From: Actinomycetes bacterium
GTDB taxonomy: Bacteria > Actinomycetota > Acidimicrobiia > Acidimicrobiales > Acidimicrobiaceae
Length of the DNA stretch: 64,000 nucleotides
Assembly (NCBI GenBank): GCA_021819725.1
Contig: JAKAQR010000005.1
Location: forward strand, 62,001-126,000
Direction: 5' to 3'
Shown here: piece after piece, positions 45,709-54,911 of the stretch
Layout: the number at the start of each line of letters is the position of its first letter
Position numbering within the stretch: the first letter of the stretch is position 1
Notes under the pieces: generated by a model
Seen by the model: the letters and a program-made list of their open reading frames with translations, nothing else
Told to the model about the DNA's origin: nothing
Databases searched by the model: none
Program-made: the position numbers and the translations under genes

Positions 45709-46113
45709 TCACCCTATCGGATCTCTCCTTTGATCGGGCGACCGCGAGGTGTCGTCGCCTGCCGCCCAAGAGGAGCAACATCGCAACACCACCTCATACG
45801 GTCTCGGATCTTGCGCGTTCAGGAAAGCGGCTCTGCCCCACCAAAGGGATTTTTCTGCTAGTTTTCTCTTGGTACTCGACGTAGGGCAGGAAAGCTGCCA
45901 CAGCGCGGTCCCACCATACCAAGCGCTCCCGTAACCGTAGACCCCGGCCTTGCGCAACACGCGGACGCTAGTCAAGTAGCATCCCACATGGCAGAGAACA
46001 ACCGCCACAGCCGCAAAGATTCTGAGCGCACTCAACCGAGGAAGGCGCTCCGATCGTCCTCTTACCCTCGATCCGACGTCGCAGGGAACGTCGGTTGTCG
46101 GTAGCGTCGTCAT
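45709..46113 (-). pseudogene. acyltransferase-3 family remnant (N-terminal part)
   Basis: The 134-codon frame begins at ATG 46113 with GCGAGG upstream. Residues 24-60, RLPRLSALRIFAAVAVVLCH then GVYGYGS, match the first helix and loop of OatA-like acyltransferase-3 proteins, normally 350-600 residues. After GYGS the expected second helix (FFFVLSGF type) is missing and the remaining residues are unlike the family. I infer a 5' fragment left by deletion. Confidence 0.45.
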
Positions 46114-46232
46114 CCTCGCTAGGGCGCTACTGTGCCTTTCTCCCGGTCAGCTGGGATGATGCTTGGACCGTCCGGCATCCGTGGCTCGAGCACGAGGAGC
46201 CCTGTGTCGTACCAAACCAGAGCCATGACTGT

Positions 46233-46749
46233 CTAGTGGGCCAGTGGCCCCACATACTGTACCTCTTGAATGGACACCCCTTCCGCTGGGCCCCAGGTCG
46301 GCCGCAGTTCCACCTGACGCCCCACTCCGTTGGCGGTCCATCCCTGGGAGAGATAGACGGTCTCTGCCCGGACGTTATCCGCCAACACCCACAGCTGTAC
46401 CACCTTATAACCCTTTTGCCAGAGGGATTGACACGCCACGTCCATCAAGGCCTTGCTCGCTCCACGACGCCAGTGGTCAGGATGTACATAGATGGCATAG
46501 ATTTCTCCCGCCGAGATGTCCTCGCAATCGGGTCCACCCCGAGACGCGTCCATCGTCCACTACGATCACCGTTGCGGGGCCGTGACTTGAACGTGAACCA
46601 AATTTCTAGCTCTCCGCCCGTTCGCTCACGTCAAGTCCATCAAGGACACTGTCGGGCATCAAACCCCGGCAAGCAGCTCCCCGTGTGGCGACATGTAGCA
46701 GCGCGACCTCGTCGGCATCACCTTCTTTGGCCTCTCTCAGCTCTCGCAC
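46233..46749 (-). pseudogene. GNAT acetyltransferase with nonsense codon and frameshift
   Basis: Starting at GTG 46749, the frame gives DADEVALLHVATRGAACRGL and MPDSVLDGLDVSERAES, the usual GNAT N terminus, then TAG at 46608-46606 where the family has Trp (TGG). The same frame continues with ATVIVVDDGRVSGW. A shift near 46540 leads to GEIYAIYVHPDHWRRGASKA, the acetyl-CoA-binding motif, and a natural C terminus at 46233. The total of about 170 codons is the normal family length, so the gene is complete but disabled. Confidence 0.8.
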
Positions 46750-47051
46750 TGCCCGCTCCCCACTTCAATCCGAAGTCCCTCCAAACCTGCGCGAGGTGGA
46801 TGGTAATTTCACAATCAGCGAGACCATACGGACACCGAGTAGGGCTCGACCAACGCTCTGGCACCGGCCATGCACCCGACCCATGCAAGCCCCACAACGC
46901 ACCAATACCCATTTCGGCACTGTCGTCCCTCCGCCACGTACCCACGTACCACGCCGCCAGCCTTAACCAAAAACATACTCGAACGCAAGTAGTTGACTTA
47001 CGCAGGGGTATCATCTTGCGGTCAATAACCTCCACCGCTAGACTCAGCTAC
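46750..47051. other. intergenic stretch with no recognised gene
   Basis: Several overlapping open frames occur on both strands, none with a family pattern. It separates the GNAT pseudogene from the small membrane frame. Confidence 0.45.
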
Positions 47052-47299
47052 TCAAGCGACACTGGACCCTTGAGGAGGAAATACACGCAGGCTTGGACTC
47101 ATCGACGATTTAGATTCTGGTGCGAACGCCAACAACAGGGACCCCCCAAAAAGCCAATCAATGAGACCACCGTCGAAGATAGGAGACGACTCATCCCCAA
47201 CCGATCTCGAATCGCGATCACTATCGTTCTTGATCTCATGGACACCAAGGTGAAGGCGAAGAACCCTGCACCACCGTACATCGTGATGAGCGGAGTCAT
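47052..47299 (-). pseudogene. small membrane-protein frame interrupted at a C6/A5 tract
   Basis: ATG 47299 has an excellent ribosome-binding site, GGAGGGGAG, five bases upstream. The frame starts MTPLITMYGGAGFFAF and reaches a hydrophobic segment SLIGFLGG at a run of six G (plus-strand CCCCCC followed by AAAAA, near 47141-47152). Read unshifted it ends at 66 residues. With a one-base shift in the run it continues SLLLAFAPESKSS to TGA at 47052, completing a natural membrane helix. The family is unknown. It could be a pseudogene, a slippage-controlled gene or a sequence error. Confidence 0.4.
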
Positions 47300-47365
47300 C
47301 GTCTCCCCTCCGAACTAGCTCCAGCGCAACTACTATCCATTGCTCAACGAATGAGGAGTCCTGTT

Positions 47366-48031
47366 ATGTATCTCACCGAGGGAGAGACGCTCAGTTATGA
47401 GCAACTACTTACGCTGTATCCAGTAACCGAGGCAACGGTCCTTCGTGCGAATATGGTAACCTCGCTCGATGGCAAGATTGCTATTGATGGTAGGTCAAAG
47501 GGCCTCTCCACCAGTCTCGATCGCAAGATTTTCCATCTCCTGCGTGCAACGGCGCAGGTCATCTTGGTGGGATCAGGTACTGCACGGACAGAGAACTACA
47601 AACCACCCACGCTCACACCCGAGTTAGCTCACGTGCGTCAACAGGCTGGGTTGCATCAGCCCCTACGCATCATCGTTGCCACCAGGCATCAGCCACCAGC
47701 AGCGATCAGTGCTACCAGCAACGCCGACTCCCCGGCTATCCTCCCCCGTCACCTGCCCGAGCAACTCAACCGGGTCGAACTAGGACGGCTCCTTGAAATC
47801 GACGAAAATCAACCAGGCGGTATCCTCTGTGAAGGAGGTCCAACGCTGCTCGGCAATCTCCTCACCCAAGGTTTGGTTGATCAACTCTGCGTGACAATAC
47901 GGCACATGCTCGTCGGAGAACCCTCTCCCCAGCTCGTCCCCACGCAACTGCCGACAACCTCCGACTTTGACTTGGCGGCCAGCATCACCACTCAGCAGGC
48001 CACCTTTCTACGACTTACGTACTTGGGCTAG
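47366..48031 (+). CDS. RibD C-terminal-domain reductase
   Basis: The 221-residue protein has the dihydrofolate-reductase-like RibD-C fold: MVTSLDGKIAIDG at the N terminus, ILVGSGTARTENY, and GGILCEGGPTLLGNLL for the nucleotide loop. Related proteins reduce pyrimidine intermediates of riboflavin synthesis or other pteridine-like compounds with NADPH. There is no deaminase domain and no other rib gene nearby, so the substrate is open. GAGGAG lies eight bases before the ATG at 47366. Confidence 0.82.
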   Translation: MYLTEGETLSYEQLLTLYPVTEATVLRANMVTSLDGKIAIDGRSKGLSTSLDRKIFHLLRATAQVILVGSGTARTENYKPPTLTPELAHVRQQAGLHQPLRIIVATRHQPPAAISATSNADSPAILPRHLPEQLNRVELGRLLEIDENQPGGILCEGGPTLLGNLLTQGLVDQLCVTIRHMLVGEPSPQLVPTQLPTTSDFDLAASITTQQATFLRLTYLG

Positions 48032-48040
48032 AATACAAGC

Positions 48041-48556
48041 ATGCAGCTCGGTCGCATCGTGCGAGATTATCAGCGCGCCTACGATGAGGCGCTCGTCTTC
48101 CTGCACGAGAGTGCCGATGAAGTCCAGGCCGACCAACAGGTACTCGCATGGATCGATGGGCCAACCCTCATGGATCTCTCTACCCACCTGTCCGAGGTTC
48201 TGGGATTGGTCACCATCGAACAACGTGACTACCTCGGTACTCCCTACGTACTGAATCCGAATCGCCGAAGTGCAACGCTCCAGGTGGCCAGGAGGCTGTC
48301 GCTACACGCGCTTTGTGAAACGATTTTACGCTGCTGGGGTGCAACCGGACCGATCTCCACGGAGGCACCGGACACGCCAGAGCGACTGATCAGCGTGGCC
48401 GAACAAGGGGGGACCTACCCGATCCCGAGCGCTATGGCCACCGCATTACTATCCGCGAACCCCCAGTTGCGTGCTGACCCTCGTCCTATCATCGCTGCGA
48501 TCGCCGAATCGGGCTACGAACGCCTATGGGCCATTGGCTTTTCTCAACTCCAGTAA
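48041..48556 (+). CDS. conserved hypothetical protein
   Basis: I do not recognise a family for this 171-residue protein. It is soluble, mainly helical by composition, and has no signal peptide. Regions that look constrained are EVQADQQVLAWIDGPTL and the C-terminal SGYERLWAIGF. It starts nine bases after the RibD-like gene and is probably co-transcribed with it. No clear ribosome-binding site precedes the ATG. Confidence 0.6.
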   Translation: MQLGRIVRDYQRAYDEALVFLHESADEVQADQQVLAWIDGPTLMDLSTHLSEVLGLVTIEQRDYLGTPYVLNPNRRSATLQVARRLSLHALCETILRCWGATGPISTEAPDTPERLISVAEQGGTYPIPSAMATALLSANPQLRADPRPIIAAIAESGYERLWAIGFSQLQ

Positions 48557-48625
48557 CCTGGCGCCATGGCAACACTCACCCCGATCGAATCGACCAACGC
48601 CAGGCGCAGAGATGCAGGTGGTGGG

Positions 48626-50002
48626 TCAGGTCGCAGGAAGTGCAGCGCAACCTTCCACTGCTGGCAATGTTCCGACCGTCATCGGTTGGCTTAGGCGTAC
48701 TTCATAAAGTGATGGGGTCGTTGCAGTCAGACCGATAGGCTCAAGCGATGGGCGCAAGATGTTCGTTGCAGTCGAACCCTGGGCAACCCCTCCTACGAGG
48801 CTTCCACCGATGATCGAGGCCAGACTCGCCCGACTAAAGACCACCTCGGGAACGTGGGTGCTGGGATTTGCCGCGCAACTGACCCACCATCGTGAAGAGT
48901 GAAACAGTGTCGGTGCTAGCTCGTAAAAGGGCGCGACTGGATTCGTGGTCTGAACCGCGCCGAACCCATAGAGCGCAGTACGACCGGTCACTTTGATGGC
49001 GACCGCTCGGGACCCGGTGGTGCTTGCAATCGAGGTAAGGTCGACGACCAACGGAGCACCAGCCGGAACCGTGACCCGTTCCACGGTACGCATTTGACCC
49101 ATATCCGCTACCTGTGGGGTTCCGTCGAAACCAGCCATCGAGATCGTCACAGGATCCGCCGTTGTCGAGGTGTTCACGAGATCGAGCGACAGCGTCTTGG
49201 TCCCAACCAATGGAACGTACGGGAAGTACAGTCGTCCCGAGGGAGCAGCATCACCGAGCGACTCCTGGGTGTTCGGGAGCGCGATGCTCGAGGCGACGAC
49301 GACGCTTCCCGACCGGGCTGAGATCCCCGCAGCAATAGCAGAGGTATTCGGCGCAAACCGCTCCGCGTTGATTGCCAGAACTGCACCGGGGCGTACGATG
49401 AGGCCTTCGACAGAGGGAACTGAAACTTCACCCTGCGCGGAGTAGTAGTTCAAATCGATCACTGCTTGCACTTTAAAAGGGTTGTACACAGAGATTGTCG
49501 AGTGGCTACCTGTTGTCGTCGAGAGACCCTCAACGGTCCAGCTATTGCTCGGAGATGAGCTGCACGGGGAGAGCTGTGGAGTCGCAGTTGGGGTCGTCTG
49601 CGTCTCGATAAAGGCCACTACCCCACCAGAAGAGACGATGACTCGTCCGTGGCCAGGAGGCACCAATAGTCGAAGTGACGAGTGTGCTAAGAGAAGACCA
49701 TGATTGATACGTTTGCCCACCTCTGAACTGATGAGGAGTCGTCGATCAAATCGAGTTGGATTCTCCAAGATGATCCCATCAGAACGAATCGCGCCAAGCG
49801 TCGATGGGATCACACAGTACCAACTCACCGATGTTGCATCCGGTACTGCAGTCGGGATCGCCAGACTACCGATGCCAAAAGGTACATTCGCCACCGCGAA
49901 CCGAGCCCGTTGCGCCGAATACGCATTGGTTAAGAGCACCACGCCAACGAGCGCCACTACGAGAGCCACCAGTATGGCTTTCTTGCGTTGCATCGCCATC
50001 AT
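48626..50002 (-). CDS. DUF5719-family membrane-anchored extracellular protein
   Basis: The 458-residue protein has an N-terminal membrane anchor (about residues 8-26) and a long extracellular part rich in Ser, Thr and Val, built of beta-sandwich-like stretches. Three or four Cys residues (WYCVIP, LSPCSSS, WWVSCAAN, VEGCAAL) could form disulfides. It fits DUF5719, which in actinobacteria stands directly downstream of a giant glycosyltransferase, as here. The ATG overlaps that gene's stop (ATGA). It probably assists surface-glycan transfer; no activity is known. Confidence 0.75.
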   Translation of the reverse strand: MMAMQRKKAILVALVVALVGVVLLTNAYSAQRARFAVANVPFGIGSLAIPTAVPDATSVSWYCVIPSTLGAIRSDGIILENPTRFDRRLLISSEVGKRINHGLLLAHSSLRLLVPPGHGRVIVSSGGVVAFIETQTTPTATPQLSPCSSSPSNSWTVEGLSTTTGSHSTISVYNPFKVQAVIDLNYYSAQGEVSVPSVEGLIVRPGAVLAINAERFAPNTSAIAAGISARSGSVVVASSIALPNTQESLGDAAPSGRLYFPYVPLVGTKTLSLDLVNTSTTADPVTISMAGFDGTPQVADMGQMRTVERVTVPAGAPLVVDLTSIASTTGSRAVAIKVTGRTALYGFGAVQTTNPVAPFYELAPTLFHSSRWWVSCAANPSTHVPEVVFSRASLASIIGGSLVGGVAQGSTATNILRPSLEPIGLTATTPSLYEVRLSQPMTVGTLPAVEGCAALPAT

Positions 50003-52881
50003 ACTCTGACTGGCTCCGCTGGCTCTGGAGTGAGCTGTGATCCAGTCCTTCGTGCAGCGCCAAAGGTCCTACTCCGCAGCCATGAGCGTCGACCAAAAAG
50101 ACCAAGTAACAAAATCAGTGTCGTCAAGAGCTGGATGGAGATGCCAACGATCAGCCAAGGATTCGTCGAAGAAGCACTGTTGGACGGAGACACCAATCGC
50201 GCCGTCAAGCGATAGACGGAGATCCCGCCCTGAGAAAAGAGCTGGACCATATCGAGTTGCCGACCAAAGGCAGTTGTGAAGGCATCAGCCGCTAAGGTCC
50301 GCGGCGCGCCAACGACGACCACCTCTCCGACCCCATCAGTGGCAAGTTGATCGCCAAGACGCACCGTCTGCCCGGCGAGGGCCAGGCTGACGAGATGATC
50401 GAGCGTAGCTTGCCCATGGGTGATTGCGGGAGCCCCAGCGGTCAATACCGTCGGAGCCACGCCCTCGGTCAGGCCTACGTAGACACCGTTGGTCAACTTC
50501 TCCCCCGTCACGATACGCGGACCTGTACCTAACTCAACCCAGAGCACGGAGCCCGGATCGCGGACCAGGCCCTCGACCAGAGGGAGCGTGTCACGCGCGT
50601 TGGTTGTCGGACCTGGCTGACCTGCGAGTGCGCCGAGGGTGGACCCCAACACGGTCACCAGTAGCACCACGGCAACGACTCCAGCCATCACATGATGGAG
50701 TCCAAGGCCGAAGGAGCGAAGCCTCTGTAGCATGAGACGTACGGCTCCTGGCACCGCAACCGAGGCGATCAGTGTCGCCAAAATCGTCGGGTAGACCGGG
50801 GCAATAGGTGAGCCACCGAGTATCCCCCGGCCAGCTAAGACGGAAAAAATAAGATAGCCAACGGCCGCGATGGTTGCCACCATGAGTGCTCCACCTTGCC
50901 CTTCGCTAAACCCAACCACGACCACGACAAGGGTAAGGAGCATGGCGCCAAGCAACCAGGCGGAGAGACCTTGAACAACCGATGCACCAAAAAGTGCGCT
51001 GATCATCGAGCTTGCGGGGTTGACAAAACCGGTGAACACATAGTCGGCGCCTGGGTGAACCACGATGAGAGCGCCAATCCAGGGAAGGTTCGCCAGGACA
51101 CCAAAGGCAACAGCGTAGGCAACAACGACGGCCAACCTCCGTGCCCGCTCGACGCCAGCGGTCGCGACATAGGCCACTAGCTGTACGAGAGCGGCAAGAA
51201 GCCAGACGAAGGCGAGTTGCGGACTAAGAGCGAGGGCGAGCGCAAAGAGTGCTGCCACCCGTAGATTCGACCTGCGCATCACCCTTCGAGAGCGACGCTG
51301 AGCCGCAATAGCGTCGATGGTAGCCCCCAACAACAGCGGCGCGATAGCATAAGCAAAAATGATGTAGATGGACCCACGAACCAGAGCGATCGCCACGATA
51401 GGCGACAGGGCATAAAGGACACCCGAGGCTCGAGCGAACCCATCAGGAAGACGTCGTCTGGCCACCCGATACGCGCCGACGGGTCCCACGATTAGGGAGG
51501 CGACCACCAGCAACCAGACGCCAAGCGCCGTATGACCGATCAACACAAGACCCAGCAGACCTATCAGCAGGTCCGAGGCTGGCAACACAGCAACTCCGAG
51601 TAGGTGGCTCGCTCCATGGCCAGAGAAGTACGCCCCAAGGAGCTGGAATGGGGAAGAGTAGAGCGTGAACGAACCCACTAGTGGTGTCGGCGCAAAGAGG
51701 GTAGAGCGTGCCAAGACAAGACTTACCAGGATCGCGACCCACAGCGCCCATCTACCTAGTGTGCTACGCCCCTCGCTGGGTGACTCTGCATCTGGTGAAG
51801 TACTCGACTCCGCTAACGGTTCCGTAGCCGACTTGGTCCTCGCCTGTGAGAAGAAGCTTCTCAACGTCAACCATGAACCCGAAAACTTCAATAATCGTCC
51901 ATCAAGACCATCCGCGACCATGCGTTCGCGCTGCTGACGCAGTCCCTCCCGTTCGCGGAGGACGCCAAAGGACCGAAGGCAACCCCAAGCTACTCGTGGG
52001 CGCGCGGTAAGCGTGAGAAAAAAGGCCTCCAGGAGTCGTTCCAGATAGAACACCACAAGCGCGAACACACGTGTCCATCCCTGTTCTAGCTTGGCGATAC
52101 AGCGAGCTTGGTGGCGACGCTTCAGTTCGATGCGCTCAGCGTGCGGCAACGCCACCCGCTCCTCAAGGACGACTCCACGCTGGACGGCCCTAAGACGCGG
52201 CGATCGGCGTCCCGCCGTAGAGACTGATCGATGGCGCACTCGAGCGTGAGGCGCTGTCGATATTCGTGCCCCCGCCATGCGAACACGACAGGAGAGGTCT
52301 ACCTCCTGATAGACACTCCCAAAATCTTCATCAAATCCCGCAAGCGCCATGAAAAGATCGGCACGGATGAGCATGGCGCAACCAGCGGCGACCGCGACCT
52401 CATTGATCTCGTCATACTGACCCTGATCGAGATCTCCCACCTCAACACGGGGCGCGGTCCCCATCAGAAAATCGAGATCCCTACCGAGTTCAAGAATCTG
52501 GCGAGGAGAATCATAGGCGACAATCTTGGGAGTGACTAAGCCAGAGTTCGTCGCGTACGCAACCTCCATCATCGCAGCGAGCGAATTTGGCGCTAATGCT
52601 ACATCATCGTGGCAGAGGAGTAGGAACTGCGCCTCTGGTGCCATCTCGACACTCGCGTTCGCCGCTGCGGCGAAGCCGGGGTTGCCGGCCACTTCGCATA
52701 GGCGTGCCATCGGCAACAAGCGATGTGTCAACTCATCAACTCGGCTCGACTCATCGACGTTGGCCACAACCACATCGAGGTCGGGGTAACTCAGCGAGGA
52801 GACGCTCGCCAGGCATTCTTCGAAGTAATCACCTGGATCGTGAGCGACGACGATCACTGCCACTTTAGGGGGTGCTTGCAT
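49999..52881 (-). CDS. GT2 glycosyltransferase fused to a polytopic membrane domain
   Basis: The 960-residue protein begins with a GT-A family 2 domain (about 1-270): VAVIVVAHDPGDYFEECLAS, the DXD-like CHDDVAL, and FDEDFGSVYQEVDLSCR with the base-type Glu-Asp region. After a charged linker (about 330-375) come roughly a dozen membrane helices (about 380-760) and an extracellular C-terminal part with a final helix near 920. This resembles actinobacterial wall-glycan transferases paired with DUF5719. The sugar and acceptor are unknown. Confidence 0.85.
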   Translation of the reverse strand: MQAPPKVAVIVVAHDPGDYFEECLASVSSLSYPDLDVVVANVDESSRVDELTHRLLPMARLCEVAGNPGFAAAANASVEMAPEAQFLLLCHDDVALAPNSLAAMMEVAYATNSGLVTPKIVAYDSPRQILELGRDLDFLMGTAPRVEVGDLDQGQYDEINEVAVAAGCAMLIRADLFMALAGFDEDFGSVYQEVDLSCRVRMAGARISTAPHARVRHRSVSTAGRRSPRLRAVQRGVVLEERVALPHAERIELKRRHQARCIAKLEQGWTRVFALVVFYLERLLEAFFLTLTARPRVAWGCLRSFGVLREREGLRQQRERMVADGLDGRLLKFSGSWLTLRSFFSQARTKSATEPLAESSTSPDAESPSEGRSTLGRWALWVAILVSLVLARSTLFAPTPLVGSFTLYSSPFQLLGAYFSGHGASHLLGVAVLPASDLLIGLLGLVLIGHTALGVWLLVVASLIVGPVGAYRVARRRLPDGFARASGVLYALSPIVAIALVRGSIYIIFAYAIAPLLLGATIDAIAAQRRSRRVMRRSNLRVAALFALALALSPQLAFVWLLAALVQLVAYVATAGVERARRLAVVVAYAVAFGVLANLPWIGALIVVHPGADYVFTGFVNPASSMISALFGASVVQGLSAWLLGAMLLTLVVVVVGFSEGQGGALMVATIAAVGYLIFSVLAGRGILGGSPIAPVYPTILATLIASVAVPGAVRLMLQRLRSFGLGLHHVMAGVVAVVLLVTVLGSTLGALAGQPGPTTNARDTLPLVEGLVRDPGSVLWVELGTGPRIVTGEKLTNGVYVGLTEGVAPTVLTAGAPAITHGQATLDHLVSLALAGQTVRLGDQLATDGVGEVVVVGAPRTLAADAFTTAFGRQLDMVQLFSQGGISVYRLTARLVSPSNSASSTNPWLIVGISIQLLTTLILLLGLFGRRSWLRSRTFGAARRTGSQLTPEPAEPVRV

Positions 52882-52894
52882 CAGAAGCTACACG

Positions 52895-53806
52895 CTAGTC
52901 GCCAGGTTGAGGGTAACGACCACTGTCGACACCCCCGACAACCCCTGCAACTGTCTGGGGAAGGGAAAACTCACGGGAGAAGCCAGTCACCTCCATCAGT
53001 CGTCGCGGATCTCCCACGACGACCTCGACATCATTAGGTCGTAAGAGCGCGGGATCAACCTCCAGATCGACCTGGTAATTCAGGACGGCAGCGAGGGCAC
53101 CCACGATCATACGAACACTCACCGACGCACCCGAGCAGACGTTATAAGCCTGACCCGGCACGCCGTGGATAGCAAGGAGACGATAGGCTCGCACCACATC
53201 TCGGACATCCATAAAGTCACGACGGGCATCGACATTGCCTACGCGAAGGCTCGTCTTGCCCAACGCCTTTGCCTCCATCATGCGGATTGCAAGCGCCGGC
53301 ACGAGATAGTCGGGAGACTGCCCTGGACCGGTATGGTTGAAGGGGCGAGCCACCACCGTCGGCAGACCGCGACCATACCAGCCCTGCAAGGTGGCGAATT
53401 CAGCCGCCGCCTTCGATGCTGCATACGGAGAGACGGGGTGCAGCGACTGAACCTCCTTGATAGGGAGATCATCTTGCGCAACCCTTCCGTACACCTCTGA
53501 AGAAGAGACGTGCAGGAGGCGTGGGAGGCGTGGGAGCTGAGCGAGCGCAGCTACCAAATTTGCTGTTCCCACGACGTTGTTATAAAAATACAACTGAGGA
53601 TCTGACCACGATGCTCCTACGTGCGAGAGAGCGGCCAGATGGTAACAGACATCGATCTCAACACCAGTCAGCGCCGTCTGGAGCGCCTCTCGATCACACA
53701 GGTTCAAGCCCTCACGAAGCTCGATCACCTCGTCTCCTTCACCAGAAAGGTGCTGACATAGCCACCCTCCTACAAAGCCATGGCTACCAGTGACGAGCGC
53801 TCGCAT
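52895..53806 (-). CDS. NAD-dependent epimerase/dehydratase, GDP-4-dehydro-6-deoxymannose reductase-like
   Basis: The 303-residue extended SDR has the Rossmann loop VTGSHGFVGGWL and catalytic YxxxK in SPYAASKAA. The substrate region RPFNHTGPGQSPDYLVPALA is typical of the GMD/RMD group. RMD makes GDP-rhamnose from the keto intermediate. No gmd is present nearby, so a related nucleotide-sugar enzyme is possible. It lies between the giant GT2 and the GT4 genes, all on the same strand with gaps under 15 bases. Confidence 0.8.
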   Translation of the reverse strand: MRALVTGSHGFVGGWLCQHLSGEGDEVIELREGLNLCDREALQTALTGVEIDVCYHLAALSHVGASWSDPQLYFYNNVVGTANLVAALAQLPRLPRLLHVSSSEVYGRVAQDDLPIKEVQSLHPVSPYAASKAAAEFATLQGWYGRGLPTVVARPFNHTGPGQSPDYLVPALAIRMMEAKALGKTSLRVGNVDARRDFMDVRDVVRAYRLLAIHGVPGQAYNVCSGASVSVRMIVGALAAVLNYQVDLEVDPALLRPNDVEVVVGDPRRLMEVTGFSREFSLPQTVAGVVGGVDSGRYPQPGD

Positions 53807-53813
53807 CGTGCTT

Positions 53814-54911
53814 TCAAGCCTCGAGCAGGCGACAATAGAGCGAGGTCGTTTCCCGCGCAGCGCGCTCCCATGTGAAGCTTCGTGCCCAATTCACCTGCCG
53901 TTCTATCTCATCTGGTGTACGCGAAGTCAGCGCCGCCATTTCAATACCGTGCGCGATCGCATCGACATCGTCAGGGTCGGCCAGCCACGCATACTCTCCC
54001 GCCACCTCAGCCATCGCCGACTTGTTACTGGTAACGACATTGAGACCGGAGGCTAACGCCTCTAAAACTGGGAGACCAAAACCCTCAGCATTGGAGACAT
54101 AGATCATCGCCCGCGCTCGCCGCAGTGCTCGTCGCAGCTCCTTTTCATCAAGGTAGCCCTCGATACTCACGCACGACCGATTCCGCATCGCGTCTAGGGC
54201 CGCATCGAAATCACTGGTCTTCCAACCTCGCTTACCGATGATGCGGAGCCGCCAATTCGGATATTGATCGGCGACCTTGTCAAAGGCTTGGAGTACCCGA
54301 GCAAGATTCTTCCGTGGCTCTATGGTCCCGAGCGAGCAGAGTTCTACTGCGTCATCCTCATCGCCACCGTGCTCTGGAATGAGCAGCGGATCAACCCCAT
54401 GATAGATCACATGGATAGGAGGGGTTGTGGGGAAATGGTTACGTAAACGATCAGCGGTCGCTTGCGACGGAACGATCAAAGCATCAGAGCGCTTCACCGC
54501 CAGCCGGATGGCCCGCTGGAAGTAACGCACTTTGGCCGGCTCGTGCCACTCAGGGTTGTCAAAGAAGGTGAGGTCATGAATCGTTGAGATCACTCGCAGC
54601 TTGTGACGGGCGGCTGGAACTTGATAGTGAAGGCCGTGAAAGACACGGGCACCACCTTTGATCGCGATAGAGCCAAGACTCCGCTCCTGGTAGAGCAGCC
54701 GAAGAGGACGACTATTTGGAGCAGCAATGAGGTTTTCGTAGTTTCCTCTTGGAGGGAGAGCAAAGAGACGCAGCGACGCACGAGTCGTCAGGAGTGAGAT
54801 GGGAGGGCGATCCTCAAGTTGGTACATAGCAGCGACGAGTTCCTTCGCATAACGTCCCACTCCCGTGGGGTCACCAGAGATAGACGTCGCATCGATAGCC
54901 ACTGGGTTCAC
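53814..54911 (-). CDS. GT4-family glycosyltransferase
   Basis: The 365-residue GT-B enzyme has the N-terminal glycine loop GDPTGVGRYAKELV, the linker-strand motif LGTIEPRKNLARVL, and the C-terminal donor-site SNAEGFGLPVLEALASG with its EX7E pattern. The GTG at 54911 overlaps the preceding stop (GTGA) and has GGAGGAG eight bases upstream, a better start than ATG 54929. It is cytoplasmic and presumably builds the glycan whose nucleotide sugars are made in the same region. Confidence 0.88.
   Translation of the reverse strand: MNPVAIDATSISGDPTGVGRYAKELVAAMYQLEDRPPISLLTTRASLRLFALPPRGNYENLIAAPNSRPLRLLYQERSLGSIAIKGGARVFHGLHYQVPAARHKLRVISTIHDLTFFDNPEWHEPAKVRYFQRAIRLAVKRSDALIVPSQATADRLRNHFPTTPPIHVIYHGVDPLLIPEHGGDEDDAVELCSLGTIEPRKNLARVLQAFDKVADQYPNWRLRIIGKRGWKTSDFDAALDAMRNRSCVSIEGYLDEKELRRALRRARAMIYVSNAEGFGLPVLEALASGLNVVTSNKSAMAEVAGEYAWLADPDDVDAIAHGIEMAALTSRTPDEIERQVNWARSFTWERAARETTSLYCRLLEA

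Noticed and set aside
46095..47318. A 407-codon plus-strand open frame
   Set aside because: Its residues are Pro/His/Arg-rich without motifs, and the opposite strand holds recognisable GNAT sequence across part of it.
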